Of a stretch of DNA of 64,000 nucleotides, positions 22,860 to 34,452 are shown one piece after another; positions within the stretch are counted from its first letter, which is position 1, and the number at the start of each line of letters is the position of its first letter. The stretch lies in the NCBI GenBank assembly GCA_037367405.1, contig JAZKJV010002623.1, forward strand, positions 434,001 through 498,000. Direction: 5' to 3'. The DNA comes from Ottelia alismoides. Lineage: Eukaryota; Streptophyta; Magnoliopsida; Alismatales; Hydrocharitaceae. The translations under genes were made by a program, and so were the position numbers. The notes beneath the pieces are model-generated. The model worked only from the letters and a program-made list of their open reading frames with translations, was not told the origin of the DNA and ran no database searches.

Positions 22860-23760
22860 CTTTCTTGTGCCCTTCGTTTCTTCACAGCAGCAAAAGGGCA
22901 AGCCGCCGCACACCTCAAGAGGAGCAGGAGGGGCGGCGGTGGTTGGCGGATCGGGGTTACGCGCACAGGAGGAGGATGCTTCCGTGAGGACGGCAAGATG
23001 TCGCGGGCCGCGCGCGGATGAGAGGGCGCCACGGGGCCGCGTCGCGCGTGGAGGCCGGTGGCAGATCTGGAGATGGGCGCGCAGAGCTCGCCCGCGCGGG
23101 TTCGCGCGAGGGGAAAGCCAGGAGGTGGCGCGCTCTGGAGGAGGGGGCCGCGCCCGCGCGGAGGAGCGTCGCCAAGGGAGGTCCGCGCGCGGGGCGGCGA
23201 AGATCAGAGGGATGGACACGGGAGCCCGCGCGCGGGCCGCAGGTGGAACGGAAGAGGGCGCGCCGCCCTCACGCGGAAGGGGAGGTCGCGGGGCGCCGCT
23301 GGGCTGGAGGGGACCTTCCGCGCGAGGAGGACAAGCCCACGAAGGGGGGGGGCTGGTTGATGGCGGCTATGCCGCCCGCTGAGGAGGAGGGCGGACGGTC
23401 CAGAGGTTCGGAGCAGGTGGGCCGGGCAGCCGGGGTGCGGCCGTGGAGGGAGGCGCGGGGAGCTCGCTGGGGCGGCACTGGAGGTCCCGCCGGTGGCTAA
23501 GGGCCACGTGGGGTGGAAGGCACAGGGCCGCCGCGCACTGGAGGTCGCGAAGGTGCGGGCTGCTCTGGAGGAACGTCGTCTGGAGCGGGAGCAGCGTCGG
23601 AGGCGGGGCGTGGCGGTTACGCGCGGAGGGAGGACTGCAGTGCGGTTCTGGACGGAGGCGCGGGCGGCGCCGCCCGCTGGAGCGGTGGAAGGGGAGGCGG
23701 CGCTGCCCGCCCAGGTGGTTGACGCGGCCCTTGCGCGGGTGGCGTGCGGGGGCTGAAGCC
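22860..23760. other. GC-rich island inside the insert, no recognised product
   Basis: About 900 bp of extremely GC-rich DNA in AT-rich surroundings. Long frames are open on both strands (for example 22867-23382 and 23018-23500 on plus, 22854-23219 on minus), all dominated by Arg, Gly, Ala, Pro and Ser. That composition follows from GC richness and lack of stops, and none shows a domain. It could be captured GC-rich gene sequence or part of an LTR; the sequence alone does not decide. Confidence 0.5.
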
Positions 23761-24000
23761 CTGATTTTTTTTTATTTTTTTTATTTCTTTATGCAGCCTG
23801 CAGGAAATGTTAGAGGAAAAAAAAATGTAAATTTTTTTAATTTTTTTATTATTCTCCTGCAAAACAGAATGTTAGAGACAAAAAGAACAAAAATTTTATT
23901 GTTTTTTTTTTTACTTCTTCCTGCAAAAACAACTGTGAGATAAACAGGGAGAATCCTTATATGATTTTTTTTATTTATTTTTTATTTTTTTTATTTATGC
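23760..24000. repeat. T-rich low-complexity block with a three-fold motif
   Basis: Poly-T/A stretches alternate with three related motifs: GCCTGCAGGAAATGTTAGAG, CTCCTGCAAAACAGAATG and TTCCTGCAAAAACAACTG. Confidence 0.7.
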
Positions 24001-25701
24001 ACAATACTAGGAAATATGGATGGAGATCCGGTGGAAATGTGAGAGATGGATCTGAGGCTCCGATCACCGTGCGTGACTGGAGGTGAAAGATTGCGTGAGG
24101 TAGAATGTGAAGATGGAGGGATACGAAAATGAGATGAAAAATCGATGTCGGACGCGGATCAGAGAGTGATGGAAATTTTTGTGATTTTTTTTAATTTAAA
24201 AATTACTCCCTAATCCTACGCTAAGATCTAAATCTACGATTACCTAAGGAAAAAAATATAAGAAAAAGTGGATCTTACCTCGGGGATCGGACACACCTCC
24301 TCGCCTCACTGCAACAAGGGCGATCGCTTGCTGTCACTCTCGCGATGCCTCTGGAGTTCACTGGGAAGAAGGGAGCCATGATCGCCTCGACGAAGCTCAA
24401 GCCGCTGTCACCGACTGGATCGGAGGCTAGGACCCTCTTCAACAAGAAATCTCTCGGAAAATGGGCTCCTCTCCACCAAAGATTGATCAAATGTGAATGA
24501 GGGAGGAGGAGCCCATTAAAAAGAGGCAAAAAATCAAAAAAGGAAAATATTTACAAAAAAGGAATGTGTTTATTGGATGGATTAATAAAATAATTAAATA
24601 AATAAAATAATTAATTAATTAAAAACGAATTTCGTAATAAATAAATTAAATAAATTAATAAATTAATTCAAAATTAATTAGCCACCTTAATGGTGGCCAT
24701 ATATGGTGTGGAATAAAATCATATATACAAGGCAAGTTATTAAACCAAATAAATTCAAATAAATCAAATAAATTAAATAATTACATATGATTTTCGTAAT
24801 TAAATAAATTAAATTAATTAATGTGAGACAATTAATTTTTTTGGTCATTTTTATTTAGGGAAATTAATTGTATACATATATTATACACATATAATACAAT
24901 ATACAGAGGTACAAATAAGGAAATAATTTTTTTTTTATAAAAGATTTTTTTTAATTTTTATATTTTTTTTAATGAAAACAATATTTACAATATATACATT
25001 AAGTAAAACTAAATATTAATAATTATATACAACAAATACATGGGTAAACTGCACAATACACCCCAGAAAACCGACTTTTTAACCGTAACTCCAAAAAATA
25101 CAAAACCACAGCCATTTGAAAGATAATTTAATTTATAGTATTATGGAAGTGAGTTTGGTTCGATTTGAGCTCGTATGGAGCCGGAATTGATGTTTCAATT
25201 ATTACATTACGGCTTTTTCTGGGTGTAATTATTTACAATATATACAGTATTTTATTTTACAAATATTTTTATTATTTACAACACAATTTTATTCACAACT
25301 TTTATTTACAAAAATAATTAGTTTGAGGTAAAATTATGTACAAATAAAATAATGTAAGTTTTGTACAAATATACATGAAAAGTATTTACAAGATATTTTT
25401 GATTTTTCTGACAAACGACCCTATCTCCCCCTACTTTATTCCTGGTCGATCAGGTCAAGTCTTGACCTTCTCTCGGGGTTTGGGTCAGTCTGTATTTATT
25501 GCATAACTACATCCTTTATTTTTCTTTTCTTTTTCTTTTCTTCTTTATTCTTTTATTTATGTACAAAAAGTGTTAAAAATGCAATTTTAACAAATGCATG
25601 CAAAATGGTAAGATTATGAAATTAATGGATATTTACAGGTGTTTGACTAAGAAATTGAAGCTAAAATAAAAGAATAAAGGCGATGAATCGTGGATTCATC
25701 A

Positions 25702-25787
25702 AGGATCACATAAGTGACATCCATGGTCTCCCGTCAAGGCGAAGGGTTCCGTCGCCAAGGATTGTATGTAGGAGACGCCTGTCCGAA
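25702..25787. repeat. 86-bp direct repeat, right copy
   Basis: Perfect copy of 21995-22080; continues into C-type internal sequence (GTGACAGATCC...). Confidence 0.97.
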
Positions 25788-27499
25788 GTGACAGATCCTA
25801 TATGCAAGCGCATCTGGATCGGGCTCTTTGCTTCTCGAAAGAGTAAGGCCGTATGCGTAGTGACCCCAATATCGAGTTCTAATCCTGTTGACGGTTGGTT
25901 CAATTAGCAACGGGTCAACATCATCTTAGGGGTGGTGGGCCCGGGTGTTAAAGACCGAATTGGGAATGCAAGTTGGACTTGCAAGGCGGAATGAGTTCCT
26001 GCTTCTTTTTATCGGAGTCGTAAGTTCTCATATTATTGGGATGCGACAAAGATAATAAGGAGATCCCAGATCTTGCTAGAGATATAATGGTAAGAATATC
26101 TCTTACATTGAAAGTGATTAAGGGAATGAACTTTCAGTGTTGACAAGGCAAGACAACTTTGATATAAAAATTCCTAAATCAAAGTAAAATATGTATATAT
26201 ATAATATATATACCCTTATGCAAATTTCTTATTTCAGATAATCCTTCATTAAACCCACTCAATGTTATACTCAATGATAACCAGTAAAAATATCTTGGAT
26301 TGGACTCATGATCCAGATACTGTACTTGCAATTGGACACATAATGTATGTGGTTGCAGTGTGCAAGTTCCCTCAACATAACGAGGAAGGACAATTAAATA
26401 AGACAATAAGACATCACCTTAGGGTTGGTATGTCTCTATAGTCTTGATCTTTCATCGAGTGTACTTTGGAAGTGACATGTCGATGGTGATTGTAATTGTC
26501 GGATAATCCTTATAAAATAAAAGAAGATTTTTTGGCATACATATGTGCTCTAGACATTTAATCATGAATGACATGGTTCTCTGCATTATGCAGAATGGTG
26601 GCTCGAAAGAGATGATGTATTCAAAATGTTTGAATACCTACCTGAACCTAAGTCTCCAAGAGTTAAGATGAATGTAGATATGATGAGTGTCATCATTCTA
26701 CTATCTATACTCAAGTCATTCATGAAGCTTCACAATAATCATTTTGAATGAATTTAATGAAGCATGTATAAATGTTGAAATGCTCTTGTATTGAAATCCT
26801 TAGAATTCAGCATAAGAGATTCTTTGTCTTGAACAATGGTTGTTTTTAGATGAAGAGAGCGCAGTGGAAGCATGTGTGAGACCCGAGTAAGAAGGAAAGT
26901 CAAAGAGTTGACCTACTTCTGTGACTTCCATATGACATCCAAAGAGTTGGATGAATGCCAATACTGCAATATGTTGATGTGTTGATAGTATGACTATCAA
27001 GTCTGTCTAAAATCCTTAGTGAAGGACTCAGATAGAGCATCAGAATAATCTACATGTAATCATTGACTATGACTTTCTTATTTCATAAGTTAACGTCTGA
27101 CAATTGTATCCCAATCTTCTAATGACATTTGCAATTGGTTGCATATATATATATATTAGAAGATTAGAAATTTGATCTTAAGGTTTAGTAGTCATCTACA
27201 TGGATATTAGTGTAATTGTTGTAGCAATCTCTATTGGATAGATTGACTTCATATTCTCAGTGGGAGAGCCCTTAATCTTAGAGAATGTCTCTATGACCTA
27301 GATATTAGAATACCCTCATTGTTTGTTTCTAAATATTGGAAATAAACATGAATTCTGAGATAGAACTATCATAAAGAGTTATGATGGAAATATTTCAGAT
27401 AGTAATCTAGCATCTAGTGGACTCCACAAAATTAGAAAATTAATGAATGGTTCATTAAGATTTCTAATACTGAAAATCAAACCTTATAAGATCAATAGG
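25788..27499 (+). other. C internal region, unrecognised
   Basis: Continues C-type sequence after the right 86-bp repeat. Where gag would lie, stops are frequent and no zinc knuckle was found. No supportable gene. Confidence 0.45.
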
Positions 27500-27850
27500 A
27501 GGATGAAGATCATTTGACAATGATCTGGCATCAAGCCTTAGATGTTTGTCTGTTGATTTGATCAATAGACTAGTAAGATATGAAACTTTAGAATGTCTAA
27601 AATTTCAAATCTTACATACTTGTGAATATTGTATTCAAAGTAAAATGTCCAATACACCCTTCTCTGAGAATGGTGTTAGATGTCGAGGTATTCAAGATCT
27701 CATACATATTGATGTATGTAGATCATCTATATCATAGTAAACATTATGGATATGTAATATCTATTGATGATTACGTATGATATGAGATTTCTTCTCTTCA
27801 CCTGAGAAACCTTTGAAATGTTCAAAGATTTCACAATTTTGGTTTAGAAC
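27500..27850 (+). pseudogene. C GAG-pre-integrase and integrase N-terminus relic
   Basis: Translation gives WHQALDV from 27526, then the zinc-domain cysteines (HTCEYCIQSKM), then IQDLIHIDVC at the first catalytic Asp of integrase, and GYVISIDDY. This is the Copia order. Stops and frame changes interrupt it, and the rest of the integrase core (second Asp, Glu) was not found. Confidence 0.8.
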
Positions 27851-28439
27851 CAAAGTTTGAAGAAAGATGAAATGAATTTGATCTAACCTAGGTAGCTTGT
27901 ACCTATTAGATAAAATTCAAAGAATACCTTATGGAGATATGAATATCATTTCTATCTCACTCCTCCTGATAAACCTGAACTCAATAGAGTTGTAGGGAGA
28001 TACAATTGGATCATGTGTGACATGATTTGATCAATGATGAATTTTAGCATAATTATCCTCTTAGTTTCCTGGTATATATGTGTAGTAGAGACTACAATAT
28101 ATATCCTAATAAGGTTCCATGGATCTAAGCTGGAATCTAGCACTTGAAAATGCTACTTCATTAGGAAAATAAAGTATGGTATTGGATACCTACTTTATGA
28201 CCTTGAGATTCTTAAAAGATCTCATCTCTGAGAATGTAATTCTTGGAGGATTGAGACTCTTGAGAATCAAGATGAAAATGAAGTAAAGGAACTCATTTAA
28301 TCTTGAGAAGATAATGAGACTCCTGAAATCGGAAACTAAAAGGACAATTAAAGATGAAACATTAATACCTCTTCAAATGAGTTTGAGGATGTATTCCATG
28401 TGTCAGCCAAGTCTGACAATGATCGGACTTCATGTGATG

Positions 28440-29080
28440 AAGCTCCTAAAGATCATGACATGGAAAGATGGATATTAGCAATAAAGTCTAAAGTAGACTT
28501 CATATACAAGTGTTGTATATGGACCCTCGAGGATCCACCTATAAGGGTTAGACCCATTAAGGTATAAATGAATCTTCAAGAGAAAGGGAACCTGATGAGA
28601 AGGTAGAGACCTTCAAAGCTCGGTTCGTAACCATAACCTACACATCGGAAGAGAAGACATTGCTTGCAATGAGACTTGCTCTTCGGTAACCATGCTTAAA
28701 TCATCAGAATATTGCTAACCTTAGCTACACAACTTGACTATTGCATCTTCAAGATGTAAGTAAAGATTGCATTCCTCTAAGAATACCTCTCTGAGGATAT
28801 TCACATGAAGTAGCCCCAGGACTTCATGGTTGAGGAAAGCAAGGTGTGCAAGCTAAAGAAACTCCATCTATGGACTCAAATAAGTTTCTTGAAGTTGGAA
28901 CATAAGATTTGATGAAATTATAAATGTTATGATTTCAAATAGAATCTTGATGTACCATGTGAAGCTTAGTGGGAGTGCCATTGTGTTCATCGTGCTAAAT
29001 GTAGATAATATCCTAATCATTTGGAATGATATAAGGATGATAATAAGTGTTTTATAGACTGGATATTCCATACCTTGAGA
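28440..29080 (+). pseudogene. C reverse transcriptase relic with destroyed catalytic box
   Basis: Shows RWILAIKSKVDFI, IWTLEDP and the catalytic region FIVLNVDNILIIWND. The YVDD box reads N-V-D-N at 28998-29009, so two of its four residues, including a catalytic Asp, are lost. Multiple stops elsewhere. Homologous to the E relic, which keeps YIDD. C therefore cannot have encoded its own reverse transcriptase in this form. Confidence 0.85.
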
Positions 29081-29789
29081 TATGATCTCAAGAATACCTC
29101 TTAGATCTTAGTTCTGAAGTTGTTCAAAATCAAAGAAAAGAGGGTATTGGGACTGTCACATTTGTAGTACACCTTGGACATATTCCATTCTTGGAAATTC
29201 CAAGAAAGGCTTCCTTCCCTTGAGATTTGGTACTGACCTATCAAAAGGGATATCACCTCAATGAGTTGAGGAAGTGAATGCTAAAACTGTTGCACTTGTA
29301 CATAAGTTACGAGAAGCTAAGTGTATGCTTGATGTGTACAAAAGCCAGATATCTGCCATGCAGTGGGAATAGTAAACTGTTACTAATCCTTCTATAGAGA
29401 TAGAACACTTAATTGCAGTAATAACAATATCTTCAAGATTTTTAGATGGAAATCTAAAAGGTCTTAACTGCGAATACCGTAGGAGATAGTGATCTCCAGG
29501 AATAAGGGTATTCTGGTAAGGATTATGGAAATACTGGTTATAATAGTTATTAAGCAATAGTGTCAAAGACACTATAACTGCTTTGACTAGATTGAGTATT
29601 GGTTGCATTAGATGCAACATTCGCATTGGATGCGAGCACTGTTACCTAGGGATATGCAAGTGCCGTAAAAGGACTTGGCATAGTCTTTTGGGAACAGAGT
29701 GACTAATCAGCTTCCCTAGCTATTTCTAAATAGCCTATGATTGTCACATGAGTGCGGGTTTAAATGATTAGCCCATTAATGGCTCTTTG
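29081..29789 (+). pseudogene. C 3' pol / RNase H relic and 3' untranslated region
   Basis: Decayed stretch between the RT relic and the polypurine tract. It matches, on the opposite strand, the D relic at 40915-41800 (PPT-proximal GTGACTAATCA block). No intact RNase H motif remains. Confidence 0.6.
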
Positions 29790-29803
29790 GGCTAGTGGGA
29801 GAT
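29790..29803 (+). promoter_or_regulatory. C polypurine tract
   Basis: GGCTAGTGGGAGAT abuts the right LTR. The same tract occurs in E (AGCAGGAGAT) and D (TTAGTGGGAGAT). Confidence 0.8.
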
Positions 29804-32335
29804 TGTTGGACATGTGAGCCCACGACGAGACATTATGCAATAAATGTTATTGCGAATATCATTCCCTGATCTGAAATGAAGAATAAATAATTTGCATAAT
29901 AGGTCCCTCTGTATAATTAGGGTTATGTACCATGGCTGTCTTAATGATCATACAACTGTTGATTCAATTATTGAATCATAGAGGCTGGTGTTTGGATGAA
30001 TATCTAAAGGGTTAGATTGAGGACTCATCAAGCACCGTCAAATGATTATTAAGATGTGATCTCCAGCCTGAGTAGGAGATGGCAATCCTTTCTCACATAG
30101 GCTGATATCTGACCGACCTCTTGATGCAGGTCCTCTGCATAGGAATAGAGATTCGGAGGTGTCAGATTAGTTAGGTCAAAGAGTTGACTTAACGAGATCG
30201 AGATAACCTAAGTCCTATGTTGAATGTTGTCACAGCATAGGCACGCATCCTCTGACCGGAGACAGATGTGTTACTATATGTCTGAGTGTGTACATTTGGC
30301 AGACCAATAGGTTGATGACCTAACCAAGGTCTATACACCGGCGCACTGGTGTGCATGTAAGGGCATATGAGTAATACGATCTCTCAAAGGGATCATACAG
30401 GTTCACTACTGAACCGGAAGACATGAGCTCACTCATGAGATATTGGGAAGAATTAAATTCCGTGCACGGTCGTCTCGCTTTGGAAGCTTGACTGAATTTG
30501 TAGGTTTGATATATACTTTTGGAAAGTATATGATCAAGACCTAGGTATGATATATGCTTTTGGAAAGTATATGATCGATACCAAATCCCAATGATCAAAT
30601 GAGAAACTTGGTGATCAAACCCTGAAGAAGACAGTGAAAAAATAGATCTTGATCTTCGGGTTGACCATGGGTCTTCCAGTATGCAGGATGTACAGGTATT
30701 GGGAATATCTGAGGGTGATGTGATCAAAAACGATTGTATATCCATGACGCTTCCATTCCGAGGGAGTGATGAAACAGGTCTGGATTTTAGTGACTCCTTT
30801 CAGTAGAGAAGCAATCTGATCTTAGTCAAAGTGTTGGACATTGGTCTGAATGAGATTCAGATTCAATGAAGATTAGATTTGCGGTCTTGATTTAATCAAG
30901 CATCTGTGGGAGGTTCGTACGATCTAGATTTGAGACGAGATCTCAACATCCAAGTCACTATACGTGGAATAATACAATCGCCCTGTCCTTATCTCCAAGT
31001 ATCTGCGGAGAAAGCACATTATTCTTGAAAGGATTCAAGAATAATTCATTTGATGAAATGTATATCCATGCAAGGACTTGTTGATTAAATAAGATTTAAT
31101 TATCAAGCTTGAATATGAATATGATTTATATTGTGAAAATGATTATCTAAGATAATTAAATGGGATTTAATTATCAAGGATTAAGAGAATGTGGATAACA
31201 CTATCCATGATATATGTGTGTTATAAATGTGATTTATAACATACATATATAAGAGAGAGAATTTATCTAAATAGCATTTGTTAATTAATAATGTGGATTG
31301 GATTCACATTTACTAATTAATTGGAAATGCAATTTACTAATTAGTTTGGGTTGTGAATATGATTCACATAGTATTCAATGGCAAGATTGAAATATTCACA
31401 AATTAATTTGGAATTAATTTGGTGAATATTTATTGTGATTAATTAAGGAATAATAAGATAAATAAAATGGAGCAAAATAAACCACCCTCCATAGGTGGCG
31501 TCACCCATGAATTGTTCATGGGTGACGCCCCCCATTTTTAGGGAGGTTGGTTGACTCCATTTTTATTTATCACATTATCTCTTAATTAGTTAATGTTAAA
31601 TTAAATTATGTTGATAATGTTGCAACATTTTTTAATTTAAATTAATGTTGTTGGTTTTAACCAACAACAATCATAGCCATTGATTTAGCATGGACCAAGC
31701 ATAGCCTTTGGATCCATGTGTCCCATGGATTGAGATCCATTGGATCCTAAACTAATATAAATAGAGGGCTAGGGTAGCCTTCCATGGGACATCATTAAGA
31801 GTTGTACAAGGTGACAACTCTCTCTCTCTCTCTCTCTTTCTCATTCTCGTCCTCTCTCTCTTTCTCTTCTCCATTAAGTGGTCGTCCACTTTGTGTTGAG
31901 AAAGGAGAGACTCTCGGCTTCTTCTTCGACGACTCGTGGATCTCCATCTTCTTTGGAGTTTCTTACTCTAAAGGAAGACGACGGATTTCGTTTGACGAAA
32001 TCGGGGGAGCCATCGCTTGGATCTTCATCGAGGATTGCGGGAAGGAACGTGACTCATCATCGCGCCCGCAAGTGCGTTCTTCGTGGATCGGACTTAAGAT
32101 AGGAGGATCTCTACTTTGGGATCTCGCGATCACAACCACGCTTCAAGAGGTATTCCTTGTACTTTGTGGTTTGATGAAACGATCCGAGAAGTGTTCTCGT
32201 GATCATGTGGTTTCATCTTTAAGTTAAATTTTAATTTCCGCTGCATCTAGCATCTAGTACGACTAGTTGCTCCGATTGCATACGATGCGATCAACACGCT
32301 TCCGTGATGCGCTTAAGGATACTCAATATCCTTCA
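29804..32335 (+). repeat. C 3' LTR
   Basis: 2532 bp. Same landmarks as the left LTR: hairpin at 31497-31529, TATAAATA at 31756-31763, (TC)n about 31815-31850. Differences from the left LTR are scattered single bases plus the (TC)n length. Confidence 0.95.
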
Positions 32336-32340
32336 ACTAC
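32336..32340. repeat. TSD of C, right copy (ACTAC)
   Basis: Follows the terminal ATCCTTCA of the right LTR and matches 18233-18237. Confidence 0.95.
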
Positions 32341-34430
32341 CCCTTATCAGATGTTGAAATATGCAAACACCAATCTTCTCCCTTTTCTCCCATCATATCT
32401 GATCAACCCTAAACCACATCCGATCACCCCACATGTAGCCCTCACTACCATCTCCCTCGTGCACATCTCCCTCCCTATTTCCATCCTATGTCCAGTGACT
32501 GTGAGGCAGTTGAACTTTGATGATAAGCCACTTGGATTTGCCCCCTTCTTCTTCAAATAGAGACTCATCACTGTCTGTGTGTGATCAACCTTTATGTGGT
32601 TCTCTCTCTAGCCTTCCCCATCCCTCAAGTGATAACTATGGGGTGGGAGGTCAAGGCCACGATGGGTACAAACCCCGATGAGATCCATGACCGTTGAGCC
32701 ATGCTATAGATATTAATTCATATCATTCGAGCTTCCTGGTAGGCTGACTTGGTTAAGCGATGACCATAGGTCAATTCGACCTCAGCCTAAGCCTCTGTTC
32801 CACCATCGAAGACCTCTTTAATGAATCTAGGTAAGCTTCATTGTGTTTTCCTTTGTTGTCTTCTATTTTATTCGCATTGTACAATCACCTTCATTCCACC
32901 CGCATCCGCTTCCAAGCTTCATCGTGCATTAGAGATGCACGCTGAGGCCTTAGCTTAATCATCTCTTTCTTCTAGAGCCTCCTCCACTTTGCCTCTATTC
33001 CACGTCATCACAACAGAGAACCCACTGGACCTCCACCTTTCTCTGCATGATTAGATCTCTGTTTCACTCACTTCACACACACACACACACACACTTCATG
33101 CACACTTCAACTATCCATCTAACATCAGCTGGCCACTCACTCCTTTAATGGTCGGACCTTCGAGTGGAACTCTGTTCTAGAGCTCCACCTCTAGTGAATT
33201 CATATTGACTCATATTCTTGAGCACCTTTGAGTTACCTTCGAGCGATGACAAGCATTGCCATCTATCCAGGAAGGTCCTTTGAACCTTAGCTTGGTGATG
33301 GAAGCCTATGGAAGCCCCAACACGTACATCGGAGCACCGCCTTCTGCATCTTCTCACAAAGGAGGTCAAGGAGTCAACACGTTACCTTTACCATTTAATC
33401 ATCAAGATCGGAAGCCCGATATGGACTCCCTAGCCTTCACGATGAACCTATAGGCTCAGTGGGATCAAGACTCCTCTATAAGCTCTCAAGCCTCCCACGT
33501 GGCCCGAGCCACCTACATTTAGCCTCGTCTTAACCCGAGCTTCCCCGCATGTGCATTGCGTGTGAGATATTGGGAAAATTACAATTGAATCCCTTCGTTG
33601 CTCTTCGAATGATGTACATGTCCTCTCTAGGCATGTGTGAGGAACGTGCGCAGCAGGAAAAACTATTACACACCCTTGTTGGGCTCCGGATATTACATAT
33701 ATGTCACCCACATAAGGAATCTTTTCAGATAAGCCCTCTTGGCTTATCTAAATTGCACATATACCCCTAAAGGACCCAAATGTTATGTTTTGTAAATATT
33801 TACCTTGTTTTTATGTGCACTTATGCCTCAGGACACTTTATTGCCTATCTTTTGTGTATGGAATCCAATTAACATGAAATTAATGTCATTCTGAAGCTTA
33901 CTTATATATCTATATAATGGCATATGATCCTTGATTTATCGCTTAGAAAAGGTTGAATGATTTAGATATTTAAATGCTACATGTTGAATTTATAATGTTT
34001 TATTTAATTGACAACTTCATTCTATTGCACGAATTGGACAATGAACTAATTGGATATCTTCCTTAAGACGATTTTATTGAATTTGGAGCATATTTATGTA
34101 CTCACTTGTGTGTTTTTAATTTCATTGTGTTGCATGTTGTCATTGATTTAACATTCATAAAAATAAAATAAAAATGCATTTTGTCTCATATGTATAAGTG
34201 ATGCATTGTTTTGTGCACATTTGACCTAAATGACATATCTAATCACTTAACATAGATATTAGAATTTATTTAGTCACATTGAGAGCTCATTTACTGAGTT
34301 TGACCATGGATTTATCTAGGTTAAATTAAAATCAAGCCACTCACGGAGATCTTTTTCTCGGTTTTGATCAACATGTAATTGGTCATATTACAATGAGATA
34401 CAATTAAGATAGGAGATTACACGTTTATTA
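32341..34430 (+). repeat. A 5' LTR, part 2
   Basis: Resumes the match to the right LTR after C: CTTCTCCC, then TGTAGCCCTCACT, a TATA-like TTCAAATA at 32552-32559, and so on to ACGTTTATTA. Contains a (CA)n run at about 33070-33092. An overlapping 97-aa frame at 32267-32560 is a chance frame across the C/A junction. Confidence 0.85.
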
Positions 34431-34452
34431 GATGGCATCATTGCTAGCGACA
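34431..34452 (+). promoter_or_regulatory. A primer-binding site, decayed
   Basis: GATGGCATCATTGCTAGCGA directly after the LTR resembles the Athila/TAT-type PBS that pairs with tRNA-Asp, with several mismatches. Confidence 0.5.

Larger units (their letters stand above)
22081..25701 (-). mobile_element. Foreign 3.6-kb insert in C; possible Gypsy LTR fragment
   Basis: Sequence unlike the rest of C, bracketed by the 86-bp repeats. On the minus strand a purine tract (AAAGTAGGGGGAGATAGGG, about 25421-25439) is followed by TGTCAGAAAAATC at about 25412, an arrangement like PPT plus LTR start. Further on, a splice-donor-like GAGGTAAGATC lies at about 24272-24281. The opposite LTR end may be near TGGTATAGCG at about 22233. 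So it may be a fragment of a minus-strand Gypsy LTR with bits of internal sequence on both sides, but no coding domain or TSD supports this. Confidence 0.45.
18238..32335 (+). mobile_element. C: 14.1-kb large-LTR Copia element, coding-dead
   Basis: Complete LTR element inserted in the 5' LTR of A. LTRs at 18238-20766 and 29804-32335 begin TGTTGGACATG and end ATCCTTCA; a perfect TSD ACTAC lies at 18233-18237 and 32336-32340. PBS at 20769-20780; purine tract directly before 29804. The interior contains Copia GAG-pre-integrase, integrase and RT relics on the plus strand full of stops, and a 3.6-kb foreign insert. LTRs are about 99% identical by eye (roughly 25 differences in 2.5 kb), so the insertion is recent although the coding part is wrecked. 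Confidence 0.95.

Noticed and set aside
22867..23943. Long overlapping plus-strand frames (171, 160 and 166 aa) as host genes
   Set aside because: They follow from GC-richness; frames are equally open on the opposite strand, composition is Arg/Gly/Ala-dominated, and no domain or convincing start context is visible.
21995..25787. The 86-bp repeats as LTRs or TSDs of the insert
   Set aside because: Too short and without TG...CA ends for LTRs, far too long for a TSD, and the right copy is contiguous with normal C sequence.
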